Of a stretch of DNA of 40,495 bases, positions 36,315 to 40,495 are shown piece by piece. The position numbers were made by a program, and so were the translations under genes. Positions within the stretch are counted from its first letter, which is position 1. The number at the start of each line of letters is the position of its first letter. Origin of the DNA: Bacillota bacterium (GTDB lineage Bacteria; Bacillota; Dethiobacteria; DTU022); assembly GCA_018400435.1 (NCBI GenBank), contig JAGYMW010000012.1, positions 1-40,495 on the forward strand, given 5' to 3'. The notes beneath the pieces were generated by a model that made no database searches, was not told where the DNA came from, and saw nothing but the letters and a program-made list of their open reading frames with translations.

Positions 36315-36506
36315 TCAGCTTAAGGCCCGTTCCCTGAGCACGGTTTTAACCCGGGCAATACTGCGGCGGACCTCTTTAATACGCATCACATTTTCCAACT
36401 GACCGGTGGCTTGCTGGAAACGAAGGTTAAAAAGCTCTTCCTTTAATTCTTTAACCCTGTCCTCCAGCTCCTGTTCATTTAGCTCACGCACTTCTTTTAT
36501 TATCAT
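36315..36506 (-). CDS. rpmC: 50S ribosomal protein L29
   Basis: [52 protein letters not shown]. Confidence 0.97.
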   Translation of the reverse strand: MIIKEVRELNEQELEDRVKELKEELFNLRFQQATGQLENVMRIKEVRRSIARVKTVLRERALS

Positions 36507-36931
36507 TCGGCTACACCACCTGTTTCAGCTCTTCTAACAAACTTGGTTTTGATAGGTAATTTATTGGCGGCCAGTCGCATTGCTTCCTTGGCCACGTCTT
36601 CTTCCACTCCGGCCAGTTCAAACATAATCCGGCCCGGTTTGACCACTGCCACCCAGTATTCCGGGGCGCCTTTACCTTTACCCATCCTCGTTTCAGCCGG
36701 CTTTTCAGTTACCGGCTTATCGGGAAAAATACGGATCCATACTTTTCCGCCCCTTTTGATAAATCTGGTCATGGCAATACGCGCTGCTTCGATCTGCTGG
36801 CTGGTAATCCATGAAGGTTCCAGAGCCTGCAGGCCAAATTCACCGTACTGCACTGCCGTACCGCCCTTGGCCCGGCCCTTCATACGACCGCGATGCTGGC
36901 GGCGATATTTTACCCGCTTAGGCATTAACAT
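36503..36931 (-). CDS. rplP: 50S ribosomal protein L16
   Basis: [54 protein letters not shown]. Confidence 0.98.
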   Translation of the reverse strand: MLMPKRVKYRRQHRGRMKGRAKGGTAVQYGEFGLQALEPSWITSQQIEAARIAMTRFIKRGGKVWIRIFPDKPVTEKPAETRMGKGKGAPEYWVAVVKPGRIMFELAGVEEDVAKEAMRLAANKLPIKTKFVRRAETGGVAE

Positions 36932-37598
36932 TGCTGTCTACCTCCTCCGCAGGCTTTTCTACACCCGGCTTGGCGGGTAAAATTTCTCCCTTGTAGATCC
37001 AGACTTTCACACCGATCCGCCCGTAGGTGGTTTTTGCCTCGGTAAAGCCGTAGTCGATATCGGCACGCAGCGTCTGCAGGGGAACTGTTCCTTCATGGTA
37101 ATTTTCATTACGAGCCATTTCGGAACCGCCCAGACGTCCGCTGCAGGCAATTTTTACACCTTTGGCTCCGTTGCGCATAGCCCGGAAAACGGCCTGCTTC
37201 ATCGCCCTTCTAAACGCTATTCGCCGTTCGAGTTGCTGAGCAACGCTTGCTGAAACCAGGGTTGCGTCCAGTTCAGGCTTTTTAATTTCAATAATATTTA
37301 AGTGCACTTTCTTATCGGTCATCGCTTCCAGCTGCTTGCGTAGTTCTTCAACACCGGTGCCGCCGCGGCCGATCACCATACCGGGTTTGGCAGTGTGAAT
37401 GTTGATCCGCAAATTGCTGGCAGCCCGCTCAATCTCAACACGTGAAAGCGAAGCGCCTTCAAGCTTCTTCTGAATATACTTCCTGATTTCCAGATCTTCA
37501 TGCAACAGCTCCTTGTAGTTCTTTCCGGCAAACCAGCGAGCATCCCAATCGCGTATAATTCCAATCCGGAAACCGATGGGGCTTACTTTTTGTCCCAC
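36918..37598 (-). CDS. rpsC: 30S ribosomal protein S3
   Basis: [42 protein letters not shown]. Confidence 0.98.
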   Translation of the reverse strand: MGQKVSPIGFRIGIIRDWDARWFAGKNYKELLHEDLEIRKYIQKKLEGASLSRVEIERAASNLRINIHTAKPGMVIGRGGTGVEELRKQLEAMTDKKVHLNIIEIKKPELDATLVSASVAQQLERRIAFRRAMKQAVFRAMRNGAKGVKIACSGRLGGSEMARNENYHEGTVPLQTLRADIDYGFTEAKTTYGRIGVKVWIYKGEILPAKPGVEKPAEEVDSNVNA

Positions 37599-37942
37599 TA
37601 TTTGACCCCCTTTCTTTCTTTGACTACAACCGTTATATGGCTGGTCCGTTTTAAGATCAGAAAACGCCTGCCCCTGGCCCGGGGTTGAACCCTTTTCATA
37701 GTCGGCCCCTCATCAACATAAGCCCGATCAATGTAGAGCGTTCCCCTGTTCAGTTCCAGGTTATTCTCGGCATTGGCCGCCGCAGAATTTACCACCTTGG
37801 CCACAACCGATGCAGCCCGCCGCGGCGTATACCGCAATATGCTCAGCGCTTCATCAAGATCTTTGTTGCGAATTAAATCGACAACGGCCCTCACTTTACG
37901 CGGCGCCAGGCGCACGTAACGGGACTGTGCTTTTGCTTCCAT
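37598..37942 (-). CDS. rplV: 50S ribosomal protein L22
   Basis: [52 protein letters not shown]. Confidence 0.97.
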   Translation of the reverse strand: MEAKAQSRYVRLAPRKVRAVVDLIRNKDLDEALSILRYTPRRAASVVAKVVNSAAANAENNLELNRGTLYIDRAYVDEGPTMKRVQPRARGRRFLILKRTSHITVVVKERKGVK

Positions 37943-37964
37943 AAATATTCCTGCCTCCTCTGCC

Positions 37965-38249
37965 CTACTTCAAGCTGATAGAGCGTTCGGTATGGTGCCC
38001 GTGCCCCCGGAAGGTGCGGGTCGGAGCAAATTCGCCCAGTTTATGCCCAACCATATCTTCACTGATAAAAACCGGCACATGACGTCGTCCATCGTGAACG
38101 GCAATTGTATGCCCGACCATATCGGGGAAGATGGTTGAACGGCGGGACCAGGTTTTAATAACCTTTTTTTCTCCCTTTTCGTTCATCTGTTCAATTTTTT
38201 TCATCAGGCTGGCCTCAATATAGGGGCCTTTCTTCAGTGAACGCGACAA
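37965..38249 (-). CDS. rpsS: 30S ribosomal protein S19
   Basis: [60 protein letters not shown]. Confidence 0.98.
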   Translation of the reverse strand: MSRSLKKGPYIEASLMKKIEQMNEKGEKKVIKTWSRRSTIFPDMVGHTIAVHDGRRHVPVFISEDMVGHKLGEFAPTRTFRGHGHHTERSISLK

Positions 38250-38322
38250 TTTATGTCAACCTCCCTTTCAGGCGGAAAAAAGATTTAAACTACATCAAAA
38301 TGGCCTAAATCGTTTCCTCCTG

Positions 38323-39153
38323 TTACTTCTTACGGCGACGGACAATAAGCCTGTCCGAACTCTTATTTTTCTGGCGGGTTTTGTACCCCAGGGTCGGTTT
38401 GCCCCAGGGAGTAACCGGCCTCTTTAAACCGATTGGCGCCCTGCCTTCACCGCCACCATGGGGATGATCACAGGGGTTCATAACCGAACCGCGAACAGTC
38501 GGTCTTTTGCCAAGCCAGCGGTTTCGGCCTGCTTTGCCAACAGTCAGGTTTTCATGTTCAATATTACCAATCTGTCCAACGGTTGCCCGACATTCCAAAG
38601 GAACAAGGCGTACTTCACCCGAGGGCAACCGCAGATGTCCCATCTTGCCTTCCTTAGCCGCCAGCTGGGCGGCTGCTCCGGCGGAACGTGCCAGCTGTCC
38701 GCCGTACCCGCGCTTCATTTCTATGTTGTGAACAAAGGTGCCCACAGGTATAGAACTGAGGGGCATGGCATTGCCGGGTCGAACTTCCACTCTTTCTCCC
38801 GAAACGACAGTCTGTCCGGCGCGCAATCCAAGAGGGGCCAGAATATATCTCTTTTCACCGTCAGCGTAATACAGCAGAGCAATATTGGCCGAACGGTTGG
38901 GATCATATTCAATTCCGGCTACCTTGGCCGGAACTCCGTCTTTATCACGTTTAAAGTCAATAATCCGGTAACTACGTTTGTGGCCGCCACCATGATGACG
39001 TACTGTTATCCTGCCATAAGAGTTACGGCCTGCTTTTTTCTTCAACGGAGCCAGGAGTGACTTTTCCGGCTCATTCTTGGTAATCTCATCAAACGTCGAT
39101 ACAGTGGCAAACCGCCGACCCGGCGAAGTGGGTTTAAAATGTTTAACAGCCAT
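38323..39153 (-). CDS. rplB: 50S ribosomal protein L2
   Basis: [41 protein letters not shown]. Confidence 0.98.
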   Translation of the reverse strand: MAVKHFKPTSPGRRFATVSTFDEITKNEPEKSLLAPLKKKAGRNSYGRITVRHHGGGHKRSYRIIDFKRDKDGVPAKVAGIEYDPNRSANIALLYYADGEKRYILAPLGLRAGQTVVSGERVEVRPGNAMPLSSIPVGTFVHNIEMKRGYGGQLARSAGAAAQLAAKEGKMGHLRLPSGEVRLVPLECRATVGQIGNIEHENLTVGKAGRNRWLGKRPTVRGSVMNPCDHPHGGGEGRAPIGLKRPVTPWGKPTLGYKTRQKNKSSDRLIVRRRKK

Positions 39154-39172
39154 TCAGTACTCCCTCCTTCTA

Positions 39173-39466
39173 CTAGCGGTTTTCAAACAGCTCGATCGGT
39201 TTGCTGCCTTCGGCCAGTGTAATAACCGCTTTTTTCCAGCTGGGCTGCTTACCCTCCGGGTAACGGCCCAGGCGTTTTCTTTTGCCCTTGTAGTTAATAG
39301 TATTGACTGCCTCAACTTTTACTTCAAAAATTTCTTCAAGGGCTCTTTTAATTTCAATCTTATTTGCCTTGCCCGAAACGACAAAAGTATATTTACTCTC
39401 TTCCATCAGGTCAGAAGATTTTTCGCTGATCAGGGGACGGATTATAATATCTCTTGCATCTTTCAT
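39173..39466 (-). CDS. rplW: 50S ribosomal protein L23
   Basis: [63 protein letters not shown]. Confidence 0.97.
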   Translation of the reverse strand: MKDARDIIIRPLISEKSSDLMEESKYTFVVSGKANKIEIKRALEEIFEVKVEAVNTINYKGKRKRLGRYPEGKQPSWKKAVITLAEGSKPIELFENR

Positions 39467-40089
39467 CCGCCGAACACCTCCTCAACCTGCTGCAGTGCTT
39501 CGCGGCTCATAACCAGATAATTATAAGTAAGGATATCGAGCACGTTGAGCTGCCGCGCAAGAATTGTTTTTACCTTTGGCAGGTTGCGAGACGCCAGAGT
39601 CAGATTGTTATCGGACGCAGCACTGACAAGCAGAGCTCCTCCGCTGATTTTAAGTTTGTCCAAAATGGCGACAACTTTCTTGGTCTGCGGCGCATCTACA
39701 CCAAAATCGTCGATTACCATCAGCTTGCCTTCGTTGACTTTGTCGCTGAGAGCTGTCTTTAAAGCAGCCCGTCGCATTTTTTTCGGTACTTTCGTTCCAA
39801 AATCGCGCGGTTGAGGTCCGAAAACAACACCTCCGCCGCTCCAGATGGGAGAACGGGTGCTTCCATGACGGGCCCTACCGGTTCCCTTTTGCGGCCAGGG
39901 CTTGCTGCCGCCGCCCCGCACTTCGCTACGGTCCTTGCTAGACGCCGTACCATGCCGGCGGCGGGCCGCCTGCGACACCGCAGTTTGGTAAAGAGCTCCT
40001 TTTTTCAGCGGCGCCCCGAAAAGTGCGGCCTGGACTTCGATCTCGTCCACCTGCTCGCCGTCTTTATTGTAAAGTGATATCTTGGGCAT
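39463..40089 (-). CDS. rplD: 50S ribosomal protein L4
   Basis: [42 protein letters not shown]. Confidence 0.97.
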   Translation of the reverse strand: MPKISLYNKDGEQVDEIEVQAALFGAPLKKGALYQTAVSQAARRRHGTASSKDRSEVRGGGSKPWPQKGTGRARHGSTRSPIWSGGGVVFGPQPRDFGTKVPKKMRRAALKTALSDKVNEGKLMVIDDFGVDAPQTKKVVAILDKLKISGGALLVSAASDNNLTLASRNLPKVKTILARQLNVLDILTYNYLVMSREALQQVEEVFGG

Positions 40090-40122
40090 ATTCAGGGCAT
40101 CTCCTTTCTATGGGTTTTCCGA

Positions 40123-40495
40123 TTACTTATTCTTAACCGATTCCTTAACCTCAACCAGGCCGCCTCTTGGGCCGGGCACGGAACCTTTGACCAGGATGAT
40201 GTTTTTCTCAGCATCGGCTTCTACTACGAAGAGGCCCTGCACGGTGCGGCGCCAGCCTCCCTTGCGACCGGGAAGCTTGCGTCCTTTAAATACACGCGCC
40301 GGTGCGACAGCGCCCAGCGAACCGGGTCCACGGTGATAGTGTGAGCCATGTGTTTTGGGACCTCTGCTGAAACCCATTTTTTTAATCGAGCCTGTAAATC
40401 CTTTACCCCTGGCCACGGCGCTGATATCGACATAATCACCGGCGGAAAACAAATCGGCTTTTATTTCCTGTCCCGGACTATACCGGGTAAGATCG
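40123..40495 (-). CDS. rplC: 50S ribosomal protein L3 (5' end outside window)
   Basis: DLTRYSPGQEIKADLFSAGDYVDISAVARGKGFTGSIKKMGFSRGPKTHGSHYHRGPGSLGA; open to the window edge. Confidence 0.96.
   Translation of the reverse strand, partial: DLTRYSPGQEIKADLFSAGDYVDISAVARGKGFTGSIKKMGFSRGPKTHGSHYHRGPGSLGAVAPARVFKGRKLPGRKGGWRRTVQGLFVVEADAEKNIILVKGSVPGPRGGLVEVKESVKNK

Noticed and set aside
1-40495. CRISPR array, rRNA, tRNA, transposase or prophage genes
   Set aside because: No regularly spaced repeats, RNA gene signatures or mobile-element proteins were seen on either strand.

Overview
This 40.5 kb window is chromosomal and looks like a Clostridia-type Firmicute. From left to right it contains: (i) a partial spermidine-synthase-like gene, a GYD-domain gene, a YgjP-type metallopeptidase, a lipoprotein and glnS; (ii) a minus-strand cluster transcribed from about 12.3 kb to 4.66 kb: an AmmeMemoRadiSam pair (MEMO1-AMMECR1 fusion plus radical SAM protein), then cdaA-cdaR-glmM-glmS (c-di-AMP synthase and amino-sugar synthesis); (iii) a divergent MarR regulator with a split chromate-transporter pair; (iv) a plus-strand molybdenum/tungsten cofactor operon behind a Moco-riboswitch-like leader, encoding MoeA, MoeA-PBP, MoaA, a MobB-MoaC fusion and a MOSC-MogA fusion; (v) a GGGP/PcrB-family gene; (vi) the S10/spc/alpha ribosomal superoperon on the minus strand (rplC to rplQ), followed by ecfA1-ecfA2-ecfT, truA, rplM and rpsI. 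The points most worth following up are the linkage of AmmeMemoRadiSam to the c-di-AMP operon, the domain-fused cofactor operon with its leader RNA, the absence of adk between secY and map, the archaeal-style G1P prenyltransferase homologue, and several uncharacterised intergenic repeats. No CRISPR array, rRNA, tRNA or transposase gene was seen. All family calls come from reading motifs and gene order; no database search was run.
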